From Dokdonella sp. (lineage in GTDB: Bacteria; Pseudomonadota; Gammaproteobacteria; Xanthomonadales; Rhodanobacteraceae), in the NCBI RefSeq assembly GCF_019634775.1, contig NZ_JAHCAS010000001.1:2362894-2426893 (forward strand): a stretch of 64,000 nucleotides of DNA, in the 5' to 3' direction. The notes beneath the pieces are model-generated. The model had not been told where the DNA came from, did not search any database, and saw only the letters and a list, made by a program, of their open reading frames with translations. The translations under genes were made by a program, and so were the position numbers. Of the stretch, positions 42,889-54,467 are shown piece after piece (position 1 is the stretch's first letter; the number at the start of each line of letters is the position of its first letter).

Positions 42889-44334
42889 TCACGCCTGCAT
42901 GAAGCCGAGATTGTTGGTGGAGAAGTTCGGCAGGTTCGGGAAGATCGTGTTCAGTTCGGCGTCCGAGGTCACGCCCATCCAGCGGGCCAGGGTAGCGCCC
43001 ATCTGGTCGACGCTGGTGGAGGGAATCGTCTGTCCGCGCGTGAAGCTGACAGGGCCGTTGAGAGTCTGGTCGGGCCAGGTGCCGTAGAAGCGTCCGCCCT
43101 GCACGGCGCCGCCCATGACGAGCTGGATGCCACCCCAGCCATGGTCGGAGCCGTTGCCGTTGGTCGACAACGTGCGGGCGAACTCGCTCATGGTGAACGT
43201 GGTGACTTCATTGGTCGCACCGATCGCTTCCAGCGCCTTCCAGAAACCGTTGAGCGCCTGCGAGACGCGCAGCAGCAGGTTCTGGTGGCCGTTGTTGGTG
43301 ATCAGGTTGTCGTGCAGGTCGAAGCCGCCGTAGCGCACGTAGAAGATCTGGCGCTTGTGCTCGACGCCGGCGCCGATCGTGCGACTCAGCTTGATCATGC
43401 GCGCAACCATGCGCAGTTGGTCGCGCAACGAGCTTTGCGTGACGCCGTTGAACGGCGTGTCGAAGAACGCGTTTGCACCTGCCCCGCCAGTGCCAAGCCC
43501 GACGTTGAGGGTGTTGTAGAGTTCGCGCGAGCGCTTGAGGATGGACGCGTATTCCTGCTGATACGGCGAGGCGTAGCTGGCGTCGAGCAGCTGGCCCAGG
43601 GCGATCTCGCGCTGGGCATTGGCGCCGGTGGCGTTGATGCCTGACAGTGCCGACACCCCGCTGCTCGACATCTGGTACGGGAATGTCTGCACACCCATCT
43701 CGAAGCGGTTGGCGCCACCGATCGAAATGCAGGGCGACAGCGCCTGGTAGAGGTTGTCGCCACGCACACGGTCGGCGACGAGGCCGCCCCAGCCGCGGTT
43801 GTGTGGTGCGGCACGACCAAGGTGCCAGAAGTTTTCCTGGTCGTTGTGCGAATACAGTTGCGGTGGCCGCAGCGACGCATTGGCGTTGTACTCGGCCTTG
43901 GTGATCGGCCGTACCAGGGTGCCGATGTTCGGCAGGAAGGCAAGCCGCCCCTGGTTGTACAAGGTGCGCAACTCGGTCAGGGCCGGGTGCATGAAATAGG
44001 TACCGCTGCCGCCGGCATCGGTGATGTTCATGTTGGTGTTGCCCGGGCGGGCGAGGGCGAGGCCGCCGGTGTTGTTGTTTGCGTTGTAGACGCCACTGCG
44101 CGAAGCAGCGTAGACGTCGTAGCGGGCCTGGTCATAGGGCACGACCATGTTCCACGAATCGTTGCCGCCGGCGAGGTAGACACATACGAGGGCACGGTAG
44201 CCGCCGACGCTGCCCTGGGCAGCGGCCGAGCTGATCAGTTCGAGCTGGGGCAGGAAGGCCGAGGCTCCGCCCGCGCACAGCGTGCACGAGAGCTGACGCA
44301 GGAAATTGCGGCGTGAATCGGAATGCTTGCTCAT
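42889..44334 (-). CDS. DUF1501 protein, Tat-exported
   Basis: A 481-residue protein with a twin-arginine signal (SRRNFLRQLSCTLCAGG) and the DUF1501 sulfatase-like fold: YRALVCVYLAGGNDSWNMVVPY, FLPNIGTL, MSEFARTLSTNGNGSDHGWGG. DUF1501 genes almost always follow a DUF1800 gene, as here. The family's role is unknown; links to exported metallo-hydrolases and surface assembly have been suggested. It lies 11 bp after the DUF1800 gene and before the cytochrome gene. Confidence 0.9.
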   Translation of the reverse strand: MSKHSDSRRNFLRQLSCTLCAGGASAFLPQLELISSAAAQGSVGGYRALVCVYLAGGNDSWNMVVPYDQARYDVYAASRSGVYNANNNTGGLALARPGNTNMNITDAGGSGTYFMHPALTELRTLYNQGRLAFLPNIGTLVRPITKAEYNANASLRPPQLYSHNDQENFWHLGRAAPHNRGWGGLVADRVRGDNLYQALSPCISIGGANRFEMGVQTFPYQMSSSGVSALSGINATGANAQREIALGQLLDASYASPYQQEYASILKRSRELYNTLNVGLGTGGAGANAFFDTPFNGVTQSSLRDQLRMVARMIKLSRTIGAGVEHKRQIFYVRYGGFDLHDNLITNNGHQNLLLRVSQALNGFWKALEAIGATNEVTTFTMSEFARTLSTNGNGSDHGWGGIQLVMGGAVQGGRFYGTWPDQTLNGPVSFTRGQTIPSTSVDQMGATLARWMGVTSDAELNTIFPNLPNFSTNNLGFMQA

Positions 44335-44345
44335 GATCCTGGCCC

Positions 44346-46019
44346 TCAGCGCTGGACGGCGTATTCGGGCGAAATCGCCACGAGGTAGATGATCGAGCGT
44401 GCGCGCTCGGAGGCGCTGACATCGCTGGCCATGAAGGTCACCGCGTTGATCAGCGAGGTGCGCATGCCGGCCGACATGGAACCGTAGAGCATCCGACGGT
44501 TGGCCTCGTCTACCATGGCGGTGTAGTTCGTGCCCAGGTTGGTCAGTGGTGTGATGTCGAGCAGTGGCCGCGTGGTCGGCGGGTTGGTCATGCCGATCCA
44601 GCTGTTGAAGCCGTAGGTGTACAGGCTGTTTGCGGTCGTGGTGATCGTGCTTTCGTTGAGGATCTGGTACTCGGGCGAGTAGAGCCCGGCATCGGCCACC
44701 GCGCCGGGTTGGCTGTAGTCGGGTTCGTAGAAATTGAACACCGAATCGGCACCGAGCGGGCGCTGGCCATAGGTACCGGTCGGGTTGGTCATGCCCATCG
44801 GAATGTTGCCGAAGGCATCGGCTGCCGGTGCCTGCGCGCCCCAGGCGCGCCACAACGCGGTCAGCTTGAGCAGCGGCTCGCGCGGTTTGCCGCTGTTCGG
44901 GCCCGGGGCGTTGCGCGCTTCCGGGTCGAGCAGGATCTGCATGATGACCGCGCCGAGATCGGCGCGCTCGCCCCAGCCGTTGTTGTTGTATTTCTGCGCG
45001 ACGCGCTGGATGTAGGCCGGCGAGGGCGTGCTGCTGGTGAAGCGCTGGATCAGCTGGCGCGCCACGAACGGGGCGACATTGTCGTGCAGGGACAGCACGT
45101 CGAGCACATAGGAAACTTCGTTCAGGCACTGCTGGCCGGCGGCGATCGGGATCGGCGGGTCGAAGATCTGCTTGGCGGTGACGTCGTGCTCGTTCTGGAT
45201 GCAGGTCATCGGCAGGTGGTTGTTGGTGCCGTTGCTGATCGTCGTCGCGTTGTTGTAGTTGAAACCGGTGAAGACCTTGGCCAGGTTGGTGATGTCGTTC
45301 TGGTTGTAGGTCGGCACGCTCTGGCCGCCGATCAGGATCGGCGAGAAGTCCAGGTTGCGCTCGACCAGGCCGATCGTGAACAACTGCATGACTTCGCGCG
45401 CGTAGTTCTCGTCGGGCTGGCGCGTGCCGTCGGCGGAAGCCTTGCGGTTGCGGAAGTGGCTGAGGTACTTGCCCATGGACGGGTTCAGCGTCACGTGCTG
45501 CAGAAGGTTGCGGTAGCTGTCGAGGCCGAACGTGCTGAGGATGTCGTAGTAGTGGCTGATCTGGCGCGGCTCGCCGGAGAGCGTGCCGTTCTGATCCGAG
45601 ATGACGACGATCTGGCTCAACGCGAACGCCATGCGCTGACGCAATTGATCCGGTGCGGTCATCGCCGTGTGGAACCAGCGGTCGAGGCGCTGGTTCTGGC
45701 TGACGCTCTGCTGCGGCGTCGCCGCCTGCATCGCCGCATGCACCTGTTCCATGTACGGATGGACCAGGGTCGGTGGCGCGATGAGTTGCTGCTTGATCCA
45801 GCGCGAGTAGCCGACTTGGCGCAGATACGCGATCTCGGCGGGGGTCGGCCCGAAGGTCGCCTGGGTCAGGAAACGCGCCGCCTCGGCATCATTGGCCGGC
45901 AGGTCGGTCGCGGCCTCGAAGTTGTGGTCGAACAGGCGGTCGTTGAGGAGGCCGTGCGCGGGTTGCACGGAGAGCGTGCTGGCGCAGAGGGCCAGCGGCA
46001 AAAGCCATCGCTTGGTCAT
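44346..46019 (-). CDS. DUF1800 protein, secreted
   Basis: A 557-residue exported protein (signal MTKRWLLPLALCASTLSVQPAHG) with the DUF1800 hallmarks AARFLTQATFGPTPAEI, QLRQRMAFALSQIVVIS, NPSMGKYLSH, PDENYAREVMQLFTIGL and VFTGFNY. The mature N-terminus reads NDRLFDHNFE, which resembles the IFxxGFE tail of neighbouring secreted proteins but sits at the start. Function unknown. It forms an apparent operon with DUF1501 and the cytochrome. Confidence 0.9.
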   Translation of the reverse strand: MTKRWLLPLALCASTLSVQPAHGLLNDRLFDHNFEAATDLPANDAEAARFLTQATFGPTPAEIAYLRQVGYSRWIKQQLIAPPTLVHPYMEQVHAAMQAATPQQSVSQNQRLDRWFHTAMTAPDQLRQRMAFALSQIVVISDQNGTLSGEPRQISHYYDILSTFGLDSYRNLLQHVTLNPSMGKYLSHFRNRKASADGTRQPDENYAREVMQLFTIGLVERNLDFSPILIGGQSVPTYNQNDITNLAKVFTGFNYNNATTISNGTNNHLPMTCIQNEHDVTAKQIFDPPIPIAAGQQCLNEVSYVLDVLSLHDNVAPFVARQLIQRFTSSTPSPAYIQRVAQKYNNNGWGERADLGAVIMQILLDPEARNAPGPNSGKPREPLLKLTALWRAWGAQAPAADAFGNIPMGMTNPTGTYGQRPLGADSVFNFYEPDYSQPGAVADAGLYSPEYQILNESTITTTANSLYTYGFNSWIGMTNPPTTRPLLDITPLTNLGTNYTAMVDEANRRMLYGSMSAGMRTSLINAVTFMASDVSASERARSIIYLVAISPEYAVQR

Positions 46020-46187
46020 GACACATATTCCCCGGGAGCCGTGGCGAGCCTAGGCGCGGATCATAGCCATGAAATGTGAACGACGGCGAGATTCTGCGAT
46101 GTCGTGGAAACCGGGCCGTCGAACCTGCGAAGCGGTTCTCGCTTCCGCGGGACGCTGGCGGGGCGCAGCAGCATCCACGCGCTCGCT

Positions 46188-47345
46188 TCAGCTCTTGCCG
46201 TGGAACAGTTCGCGGCCGATCAGCATGCGGCGGATCTCGTTGGTGCCGGCACCGATTTCGTACAGCTTGGCGTCGCGCAGCAGGCGCCCGGCCGGGTATT
46301 CGTTGATGTAGCCGTTGCCGCCGAGGGCCTGGATCGCCTCAAGGGCGACGCGCACGGCGTTTTGCGAGGCGTTGAGCAGGCATGCGGCCGGGTCGATGCG
46401 CGATTTCACGCCGGCATCGAAGTCTTCGGCGACCCGGTAGGCGAAGGCGCGCGAGGACTGCAGTGCCGTGTACATGTCGGCGATCTTGGCCTGCATGATG
46501 CCGAAGGTGCCGATCGGGGCATTGAACTGCTTGCGTTCGCGCACGTAGGGCAGGGTGAGGTCGAGTGCCGCCTGCATCAGTCCGATCGGACCGCCCGAGA
46601 GCACCAGGCGCTCGGTGTCCAGTCCGCTCATCAGCACGCGCACGCCCTCGTTGACCTGGCCGACGATGTTCTCGGCGGGGATCTCGCAGTCCTCGAACAC
46701 GAGTTCGCAGGTGTTCGAGCCACGCATGCCGAGCTTGTCGAGCTTCTGTGCGGTGCTGAACCCCTTCATGCCCTTCTCGACGATGAAGGCGGTCATGCAA
46801 CGGCTGCCGGCCGGCTTCGGTGCGGTGCGCATGTAGACCAGCAGCACGTCGGCGTCGGGACCGTTGGTGATCCACATCTTCGAGCCGTTGGCGACCCAGA
46901 CGTCACCCTTCTGCTCGGCGCGGCAGCTCATGCAGCCGACCACGTCGGACCCGGCACCCGGCTCGCTCATCGCCAGTGCGCCGACCCACTCGCCGCTGCA
47001 CAGCTTGGGCAGGTATCTGCGCCGCTGGGCGTCGCTGCCGTTGTTGCAGAGGTTCTGCACGCACAGGTTCGAATGTGCGCCATATGACAGGCCGACCGAA
47101 CCCGAAGCGCGCGAGATTTCCTCCAGTGCGATCACGTGGGCGAGGTAGCCGAGGCCGGCACCGCCGAATTCCTCTGGTACGGTGATGCCGAGCAGGCCGA
47201 GGTCACCGAGCTTGCGCCAGAGGTCGGCCGGGAACGCGTTGTCGCGGTCGATCAGGTCGGCGCGAGGTGCGATTTCCTTGTCGGCGAAGGCCTGCACGGC
47301 CTCGCGCAGTGCGTCGATGTCCTCGGACAGCTTGAAGGGTCGCAT
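46188..47345 (-). CDS. ivd: isovaleryl-CoA dehydrogenase
   Basis: A 385-residue acyl-CoA dehydrogenase. The catalytic Glu is expected in [15 protein letters not shown], and [13 protein letters not shown] has Gly where most other acyl-CoA dehydrogenases place the base; this swap is the mark of isovaleryl-CoA dehydrogenases. FAD/substrate motifs [24 protein letters not shown] and [13 protein letters not shown] are present. It oxidises isovaleryl-CoA in leucine breakdown, which fits the leucine dehydrogenase gene just upstream. The other leucine catabolic genes are not in the window. Confidence 0.92.
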   Translation of the reverse strand: MRPFKLSEDIDALREAVQAFADKEIAPRADLIDRDNAFPADLWRKLGDLGLLGITVPEEFGGAGLGYLAHVIALEEISRASGSVGLSYGAHSNLCVQNLCNNGSDAQRRRYLPKLCSGEWVGALAMSEPGAGSDVVGCMSCRAEQKGDVWVANGSKMWITNGPDADVLLVYMRTAPKPAGSRCMTAFIVEKGMKGFSTAQKLDKLGMRGSNTCELVFEDCEIPAENIVGQVNEGVRVLMSGLDTERLVLSGGPIGLMQAALDLTLPYVRERKQFNAPIGTFGIMQAKIADMYTALQSSRAFAYRVAEDFDAGVKSRIDPAACLLNASQNAVRVALEAIQALGGNGYINEYPAGRLLRDAKLYEIGAGTNEIRRMLIGRELFHGKS

Positions 47346-47381
47346 GGCGGTTCTCCGTCAATGGCGGACTTGCGGGAGGCG

Positions 47382-48482
47382 TCAGTTGCCGCGGCGGCCC
47401 TGGAAGCTCGGCGGCGGTACGCCAAGATGGGGCAGGCGCAGGCGGCCGATCGCGGCGATGCGCTCCTCGGCCATGCGGTCGGCGGCCTTGTAGGTCGGGA
47501 TGTCGTCCCGCCGTGCGATCTCGAAGATGCGCCCGACGTTGTGGTAGATCGTACGCATCATGCGCATCGCGCGCTCGCGGTTGTAGCCGTCGATCTCCAG
47601 CGAGATGTTCATCACGCCGCCCGCGTTCACTGCGTAGTCCGGGGCATAGAAAAGGCCACGGCGCTTGACTTCATCGCCGATCGCATCGGAAGCAAGCTGG
47701 TTGTTGGCGGCACCGCAGATGACCTTGCACTTCAGGCGGTCGAGCGTCTTCTCGTTGACCGTGCCGCCGAGCGCGCAGGGACTGTAGACGTCGGCGTCGA
47801 CGTCGTAGATCTCGTCGATACCGACCGCGGTGCAGCCGTGCTCGTCGACAGCGCGGTCGACCAGTTCCCTGTTGATGTCGGTGACGAATACCTTCGCGCC
47901 CTGTTCGCGCAACAGCTTGATGAACTCCATGCCGACATGGCCCGCGCCCTGCACAGCGTAGCTGTACTTGCCGACGTCCTCATCGCCGAAGCGCGCGTTG
48001 AGCGCGGCCATCAGACCCTGCAGGGTGCCGAAGGCGGTGAACGGCGAGGGGTCACCGGAGCCGCCGTGGACCTGGTGCACGCCGGTGACGAACGAGGTCT
48101 CGCGGAACACCCATTCCATGTCGTTGACGTCGATGCCGACGTCCTCGGCGGTGATGTAGCGGCCATTGAGCGATTCGACGAAGCGGCCGAAGGCGCGAAA
48201 CAGGGCCTCGGACTTGTCCTTCGCCGGGTCGCCGATGATGACTGCCTTGCCGCCGCCGAGGTTGAGGCCGGCGACCGCATTCTTGTAGGTCATGCCGCGG
48301 GACAGGCGCAGCACGTCGTCGAGTGCATCCTGCTCGCTCTTGTACGGCCACATGCGCAGGCCACCGAGCGAAGGGCCGAGCACGGTGTTGTGGATCGCGA
48401 TGATCGCCTTGAGGCCTGCATCCTTGTTGTGGCAGTACACGACCTGTTCGTGGCCGGTCGTGGCAAGCGTCTCGAAAAGCAT
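47382..48482 (-). CDS. leucine (branched-chain amino acid) dehydrogenase
   Basis: A 366-residue Glu/Leu/Phe/Val dehydrogenase: substrate-binding GPSLGGLRMW, catalytic Lys segment MTYKNAVAGLNLGGGKAVI, Rossmann motif VQGAGHVGMEFIKLL, and C-terminal ANNQLASDAIG. It deaminates branched-chain amino acids with NAD. It ends 36 bp before ivd, so leucine to ketoisocaproate and isovaleryl-CoA oxidation are probably co-regulated. The alternatives are valine or phenylalanine dehydrogenase; the sequence cannot separate them. Confidence 0.9.
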   Translation of the reverse strand: MLFETLATTGHEQVVYCHNKDAGLKAIIAIHNTVLGPSLGGLRMWPYKSEQDALDDVLRLSRGMTYKNAVAGLNLGGGKAVIIGDPAKDKSEALFRAFGRFVESLNGRYITAEDVGIDVNDMEWVFRETSFVTGVHQVHGGSGDPSPFTAFGTLQGLMAALNARFGDEDVGKYSYAVQGAGHVGMEFIKLLREQGAKVFVTDINRELVDRAVDEHGCTAVGIDEIYDVDADVYSPCALGGTVNEKTLDRLKCKVICGAANNQLASDAIGDEVKRRGLFYAPDYAVNAGGVMNISLEIDGYNRERAMRMMRTIYHNVGRIFEIARRDDIPTYKAADRMAEERIAAIGRLRLPHLGVPPPSFQGRRGN

Positions 48483-48640
48483 GAACGGACTCCGCGGAAG
48501 GGATGGACGGGCGCCTGGCCGTGGAGGGAATTCGCGATTGGCCGGCGCTTGGGGGCGCGTAGTCTAAACGAAGTCCGCTGTGGTGCTCGCGGCCGGCGCC
48601 GTGATGGGAGGCAGGTGTGGCCGGTCGTACGGTGACCCTG
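48483..48640. other. upstream region of the leucine dehydrogenase gene, nothing recognised
   Basis: About 160 bp between the divergent side of the leucine dehydrogenase gene and the MITE-like copy 2. It presumably holds that gene's promoter; I see no clear element. The whole gap to hflD (48483-48924) is non-coding. Confidence 0.45.
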
Positions 48641-48925
48641 GGGATGCTGATCAATCCCGCAATGGCGTCATGACATCCGCAAGGTTCGCAGCGGGGTGGG
48701 CGTGGCGAAGTGCAGGCTGGATGCCTGGGCGAGCCGCGCACGCCGCCCTGCGGGCCTTGCGCATCTCACCCCGTCATTGGGAATCAAAAGCTTGCGGCCG
48801 TCCAGTGCGCGCGCAGCTTGGCCTTGCGCCGACTCGACAGACGGCCAGTCCGCCTTCGTCGTCGCGCCTTGATCTGCGCCGGCACAGGCTGGTGACGCCG
48901 TTGTGGGATAGATCAAGTACATCCC
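48641..48925. mobile_element. MITE-like element, copy 2
   Basis: A longer relative (285 bp) of the element at 40952-41144. It has the same left end (GGGATGCTGATCAATCCCGC), a near-identical first 100 bp, an extra interior stretch and a right end TTGTGGGATAGATCAAGTAC-ATCCC. The last base of the right end is the first base of the hflD stop triplet on the plus strand (48925-48927), so the element abuts that gene exactly. Confidence 0.72.
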
Positions 48926-49548
48926 TAGCCGCGGTCCAGCGTGCTGCGCGCCAGCAACCCTCTGGCCACCATCGCGTACTCGCGCCGGCGCAGCAGCAGG
49001 CGCCACTGGTTGCCACCGACCTGGCGCCACAGCACCGCGGCGCGCACCGCGGCGAGGAGCAGGGCGCGGATCTGTTCGACCCGACGCGCATCGCCGAGAT
49101 GCAGCGGGTTGCCATGGACGATGATGCGCGGGGTGATCTGCGACAGGGTTTCGCCGTACAGGCCGGCGAGTCGGGCCTGCACCGTTGCGTGAGCGAGACC
49201 GAGGTGGTCGACTTGGCGCTGGATCGCCTTGATGCCGTCGCCGAGCTGCCTGAGCATGGCACCACGGCGTGCGAGCTTGCGTTCCAGGCGCAGCACGCCG
49301 ATCGCCAGTTGGGCGACGCCGGTGTCGGCCGGTTGGCTGTCGAGGTTGGCGAGCAGCACCTCGAGGCCATGCCGCACGCCTTCGAGCCCACCGAAGACGT
49401 CGGCGGCGCTGTCGCTGTCGATGCGGAAGATGCTGGCGATGCTGGCTTCGACGACTGCGGCATCGGCACGCCCCTGGGTGGCCAGTTCGCGCACCTGCGA
49501 GCAGGCCTGGAACACGCCGGCGAGAGCGATTACGCGTGCTTCACGCAT
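48925..49548 (-). CDS. hflD: HflD family protein (high-frequency lysogenisation homologue)
   Basis: A 207-residue HflD/YcfC protein: MREARVIALAGVFQACSQV at the start, FGGLEGVRHGLEVLL, LAIGVLRLERKL, and RIIVHGNPLHLGDARRVEQIRALLLAAVRAAVLWRQVGG. The E. coli protein is a peripheral membrane protein that binds the lambda CII regulator. Its host role is unclear. It follows mnmA by 4 bp, as in E. coli. Start 49548 matches family length; an earlier in-frame ATG overlaps mnmA. Confidence 0.9.
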   Translation of the reverse strand: MREARVIALAGVFQACSQVRELATQGRADAAVVEASIASIFRIDSDSAADVFGGLEGVRHGLEVLLANLDSQPADTGVAQLAIGVLRLERKLARRGAMLRQLGDGIKAIQRQVDHLGLAHATVQARLAGLYGETLSQITPRIIVHGNPLHLGDARRVEQIRALLLAAVRAAVLWRQVGGNQWRLLLRRREYAMVARGLLARSTLDRG

Positions 49549-49552
49549 GGCC

Positions 49553-50659
49553 TTACTTCCATCCTCCGAGGGGCGCGTCGCTGCATTCGATGACTCCGCC
49601 GCCGAGGCAGGCGTCCCCATCATAGAACACCACCGACTGGCCCGGCGTCACCGCGCGTTGCGGCTCGTCGAACGCGACGTGCAGCGTGTCGCCCACGACC
49701 GCGACCCGGCAGGCCTGGTCGGGCTGGCGGTAGCGTGTCTTGGCCGTGCATGCGAATTCGGTGGCGGGTGGTCCGCCATCGATCCAGGTTGCCGAACGCG
49801 CGAGCAGGTGTCGCGACAGCAGCCATTCGTTTGCATTGCCCTGCACGGCGTAGAGGATGTTGCGGGCGACGTCCTTGCCGACCACGTACCAAGGTTCGCC
49901 GCTCGAGTCGCTGCGCCCACCGATGCCGAGTCCGCCACGCTGGCCGAGCGTGTAGTACCAGACGCCGGCGTGCTCACCGACCACCTGGCCATCGGGCGTG
50001 CGGATCTCGCCGCGGCGGGCCGGAATGTAGTGGCCCAGGAACTCGCGCAGGTCGCGCTCGCCGATGAAGCAGATGCCGGTCGAGTCCTTCTTGGCGTGGG
50101 TCGGCAGCCCTGCATCGAGAGCGAGCCGGCGCACCTCGGATTTCTCCAACTCGCCGATCGGGAACAGGGTGGCAGCCAGCGCCTCCTGGCCGAGTGCGTG
50201 CAGGAAATAGCTCTGGTCCTTGCCGGCGTCGCGTCCGCGCAGCAGGCGCCAGCGGCCGTCGACGCTATCGATGCGTGCGTAGTGGCCGGTGGCGATGCGT
50301 TCGGCGCCGAGCGCGCGCGCGTGCTCGAGGAAGGTCTTGAACTTGATCTCGCGGTTGCACAGCACGTCCGGGTTGGGTGTGCGTCCGGCACGGTACTCGG
50401 CGAGGAAGTGGCTGAAGACCTGGTCCCAGTACTCGGCGGCGAAGTTGCGCATATGGATTGGCATGCCGAGGCGTGCACACACGGCCACGGCATCCTTGCG
50501 GTCCTGCTCGGCACGGCAGGGCCCGAGGCGTTCGTCCTCCTCCCAGTTCTGCATGAACATCCCGGCCGGTTGCTCGCCGGCCCGCACCAGCAGCAGCGCG
50601 GCGACCGAGGAATCGACCCCACCGGACATGCCGACGACGATCTTGCGGGGTGGGTTCAT
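49553..50659 (-). CDS. mnmA: tRNA-specific 2-thiouridylase MnmA
   Basis: A 368-residue enzyme that thiolates U34 of Lys, Glu and Gln tRNAs. The PP-loop GMSGGVDSS (10-18), catalytic C101 ([11 protein letters not shown]) and C197 ([11 protein letters not shown]) are all present, with the C-terminal beta domains intact. The order nudJ-mnmA-hflD equals that in E. coli. The gene starts 126 bp after the nudJ stop. Confidence 0.96.
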   Translation of the reverse strand: MNPPRKIVVGMSGGVDSSVAALLLVRAGEQPAGMFMQNWEEDERLGPCRAEQDRKDAVAVCARLGMPIHMRNFAAEYWDQVFSHFLAEYRAGRTPNPDVLCNREIKFKTFLEHARALGAERIATGHYARIDSVDGRWRLLRGRDAGKDQSYFLHALGQEALAATLFPIGELEKSEVRRLALDAGLPTHAKKDSTGICFIGERDLREFLGHYIPARRGEIRTPDGQVVGEHAGVWYYTLGQRGGLGIGGRSDSSGEPWYVVGKDVARNILYAVQGNANEWLLSRHLLARSATWIDGGPPATEFACTAKTRYRQPDQACRVAVVGDTLHVAFDEPQRAVTPGQSVVFYDGDACLGGGVIECSDAPLGGWK

Positions 50660-50785
50660 CGTGGCGGGTCCAGCATTCCGGCGATCAGTGACAAGGGACG
50701 ATGTGCGAGGGCAATGGCAGTGTGGGAGCGCAGCCGGTGCGCAATTGCATTTCCGCGAGGCCTGAACCGCGCACGGGCCGCACTC

Positions 50786-51274
50786 CTACAGCAACCGCAC
50801 CGCATCCAAAGGCAGCCGCCTCCCCGACAGCCAGTCATCGATGCTGTCGAGCACGAGCGGGCTGCGCAGGCGGGCCTGCTCGGCGGCGAGTTCGGCGCGG
50901 CTCATCCACAGCGCGCGCACGATGCCCTGGTCGAGCGTACGCCTTTCGTCGTGGACGAGCGGGCGTGCTGCGAAGTTGAGCCGCACGAAATGGCTGCCCG
51001 TGCGTGGGCTGGTCCACTGCTGCACGCCGAGCAGGTGTTCGAGCTCTACCGTCCAGCCGGTTTCCTCGAGCGTCTCGCGCAGCGCCGCGGCCTGCAGGCT
51101 CTCGCCGGGCTCGAGGTGGCCGGCCGGCTGGTTCAGCACGAGCTGGCCGCGCGCACGCTCCTCGACCATCAGGAAGCGGCCGTCGCGCGCGACCACGGTA
51201 GCGACGGTGACGTGCGGGAACCAGGAGCGATCGTCGTCGCGGCCGGTGCTCTCTGCGGCAAGGGGAGTGCTCAT
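50786..51274 (-). CDS. nudJ: NUDIX hydrolase NudJ (phosphatase)
   Basis: A 162-residue NUDIX protein. The NUDIX box runs over residues 52-74: [20 protein letters not shown] ending TGW. The flanks [21 protein letters not shown] and [11 protein letters not shown] fit NudJ, which removes phosphate from HMP-pyrophosphate and some nucleotides. Synteny with mnmA-hflD supports this name. It diverges from clpS across about 100 bp. Confidence 0.9.
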   Translation of the reverse strand: MSTPLAAESTGRDDDRSWFPHVTVATVVARDGRFLMVEERARGQLVLNQPAGHLEPGESLQAAALRETLEETGWTVELEHLLGVQQWTSPRTGSHFVRLNFAARPLVHDERRTLDQGIVRALWMSRAELAAEQARLRSPLVLDSIDDWLSGRRLPLDAVRLL

Positions 51275-51312
51275 GTGGCGCGCAGTCTACAGGATGGGTC
51301 GCGGCATCCGGC

Positions 51313-51340
51313 TTGAACCGGCGGCACCGCACCCTATACT
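51313..51340 (+). promoter_or_regulatory. sigma-70-like promoter of clpS
   Basis: TTGAAC (51313-51318), 16-bp spacer, TATACT (51335-51340), 32 bp before the clpS ATG. It is the best -35/-10 match I found in this region. Confidence 0.6.
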
Positions 51341-51372
51341 GGCCGCAGCATCCTGTTCATCCGCGCGAGCGC

Positions 51373-51693
51373 ATGTCTCCGACGCCCGACCACGAACACA
51401 GCCACGGTACCGCCATCGAGGTCGCTCCACCCCAGGTGGCGAAGCCGCCGATGTACCAGGTGGTGATCCTCAATGACGATTTCACGCCCATGGATTTCGT
51501 CGTCGTCGTGCTGGAGACGTTCTTTTCGATGGATCGTGAGCGCGCCACCCAGGTCATGCTCCACGTGCACACCCGCGGCAAGGGCGTATGTGGGCTGTAC
51601 ACGCGCGAGGTCGCCGAGACCAAGGTCACCCAGGTCAACGAGTTCTCGCGCAGCCACCAGCATCCGCTCCTGTGCACCATGGAAAAGGCCTGA
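51373..51693 (+). CDS. clpS: ClpS adaptor protein
   Basis: A 106-residue adaptor that delivers N-degron substrates (Leu, Phe, Trp, Tyr at the N-terminus) to ClpAP. The core reads [40 protein letters not shown] and [19 protein letters not shown]-terminal residues are flexible and His-rich. Start 51373 ([12 protein letters not shown]) lies after the predicted promoter. clpA follows after 48 bp. Confidence 0.95.
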   Translation: MSPTPDHEHSHGTAIEVAPPQVAKPPMYQVVILNDDFTPMDFVVVVLETFFSMDRERATQVMLHVHTRGKGVCGLYTREVAETKVTQVNEFSRSHQHPLLCTMEKA

Positions 51694-51741
51694 GCGCTCC
51701 CCATATCCGTCGCAGCATTCACGTCCAGAGAGGCATCCGGG

Positions 51742-54021
<2,280 letters not shown>

Positions 54022-54036
54022 GCGGATTTCCTCGTT

Positions 54037-54113
54037 GCAGGAGCCCCTTCAGGGGCGATGCTCCTTCTTTGGAGGTTGTTCAGAAGGAGCATCGCCCCTG
54101 AAGGGGCTCCTGC
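54037..54113. repeat. perfect 29-bp inverted REP-like pair after clpA
   Basis: GCAGGAGCCCCTTCAGGGGC-GATGCTCCT (54037-54065) and its exact reverse complement (54085-54113) are separated by 19 bp. It is the longest and most perfect member of the window's REP-like family and starts 16 bp after the clpA stop. Confidence 0.85.
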
Positions 54114-54248
54114 ACGGCAATGCCGCCGGCCGCGAACGGGTTTGCCCCGGTGTTTCGACGGTGGGGGCCGCCCACCATGCGCTCCACGCCCGATCGTGTA
54201 GAATGCGCCCCCTTTCGCCCCGCGGCAGCCCAACCCAAGCCGGGAAAA

Positions 54249-54467
54249 ATGTCCAAAGACGACGTCATCGAAATGGAAGGTGCGGTCCTCGAGACCTTGC
54301 CCAACACCATGTTCCGCGTGAAGCTTGAGAACGGCCACGTGGTCACCGCCCATATCTCCGGGCGCATGCGCAAGAACTACATCCGCATCCTGACCGGCGA
54401 CAAGGTCAAGGTCGAGATGACGCCATACGACCTGACCAAGGGTCGCATCACCTACCGCATGAAGTAG
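54249..54467 (+). CDS. infA: translation initiation factor IF-1
   Basis: A 72-residue S1-fold protein ([20 protein letters not shown] ... [17 protein letters not shown] ... GRITYRMK), the usual length for IF-1. It binds the ribosomal A site during initiation. Its 3' end overlaps the 3' end of aat on the other strand by 20 bp, an antisense overlap of two essential or near-essential genes. Confidence 0.97.
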   Translation: MSKDDVIEMEGAVLETLPNTMFRVKLENGHVVTAHISGRMRKNYIRILTGDKVKVEMTPYDLTKGRITYRMK

